A DNA stretch of 10,968 nt, taken from positions 1-10,968 of the forward strand of contig JAHJQJ010000084.1 of assembly GCA_018819325.1 (NCBI GenBank). The letters are read 5' to 3'. The translations under genes were made by a program, and so were the position numbers. Shown here piece after piece: positions 10,896-10,968 of the stretch (its first letter is position 1; each line of letters begins with the position of its first letter). The notes under the pieces were generated by a model, which saw nothing but the letters and a program-made list of their open reading frames with translations, was not told where the DNA came from and did no database searches. The DNA comes from Patescibacteria group bacterium. GTDB taxonomy: Bacteria; Patescibacteriota; Microgenomatia; UBA1400; MFAQ01.

Positions 10896-10968
10896 TGCTC
10901 CAGACAGGATTCGAACCTGTGGCCTACGCGTTAGGAATGCGTTGCTCTATCCCCTGAGCTACTGGAGC
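10896..10968 (-). tRNA. tRNA-Arg, anticodon CCT
   Basis: A complete 73-base cloverleaf reads from 10968 down. Acceptor GCTCCAG pairs with CTGGAGC. D stem GCTC/GAGC. Anticodon arm ACGCA-TTCCTAA-CGCGT gives anticodon CCT (decodes AGG). T arm ACAGG-TTCGAAT-CCTGT, discriminator A. The bottom pair of the anticodon stem is A31-C39, a mismatch. CCA is not encoded: CAA follows the discriminator. The gene starts exactly at the window edge, so its promoter is not visible. Confidence 0.97.

Overview
The window looks like a piece of a Candidate Phyla Radiation (Patescibacteria) chromosome, most likely Microgenomates-like. This is an inference from gene content: a lone rplJ-rplL pair, a PEGA/beta-propeller membrane protein, a TagA/WecG glycosyltransferase, MreB, a RAYT-type tyrosine transposase and many dispersed palindromes. 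No rRNA or other phylogenetic marker was available to confirm it. TGA ends rplJ, so the code is standard. The + strand is strongly C-over-G, whichever strand is coding.

Layout. 1-406 (+) is the 3' end of a repeat-containing coiled-coil-like protein with three identical 48-bp in-frame repeats. 403-734 (-) is a small unknown ORF that seems to be split by a frameshift at a 7-base G tract. 735-1120 is intergenic and holds two abutting perfect palindromes and a nested inverted repeat. 1124-2131 (+) is promoter, L10 leader, rplJ and rplL. 2135-5338 (-) is a 1067-residue protein with a complete RNase J-like metallo-beta-lactamase/beta-CASP core behind about 480 residues of unrecognised sequence. 5417-5632 (+) is a small excisionase-type HTH protein. 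5634-6464 (-) is a TagA/WecG glycosyltransferase whose ORF contains three different palindromic repeats. 6465-7806 has no gene: a very AT-rich stretch followed by a dense cluster of palindromic repeats. 7807-8823 (-) is mreB. 8895-10157 (+) is a PEGA/beta-propeller membrane protein. 10201-10863 (+) is a RAYT transposase surrounded and interrupted by its own palindrome. 10896-10968 (-) is tRNA-Arg(CCT).

Functional themes. rplJ-rplL supply the ribosomal stalk and carry an autoregulatory leader. MreB, the TagA-like enzyme and the PEGA protein point to cell shape and envelope work, but they are separate transcription units. The beta-CASP protein is probably an RNA-processing nuclease with an added module.

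The most interesting layer is the palindromes. At least five families are present. Several are in frame inside genes (tagA and the transposase itself), and one lies where it could supply a promoter -35 box. The RAYT gene with four copies of one palindrome within 740 bp is the best candidate for an active REP/RAYT pair. Promoters here often place the -10 box 6 to 11 bases before the start codon, which suggests widespread leaderless transcripts.
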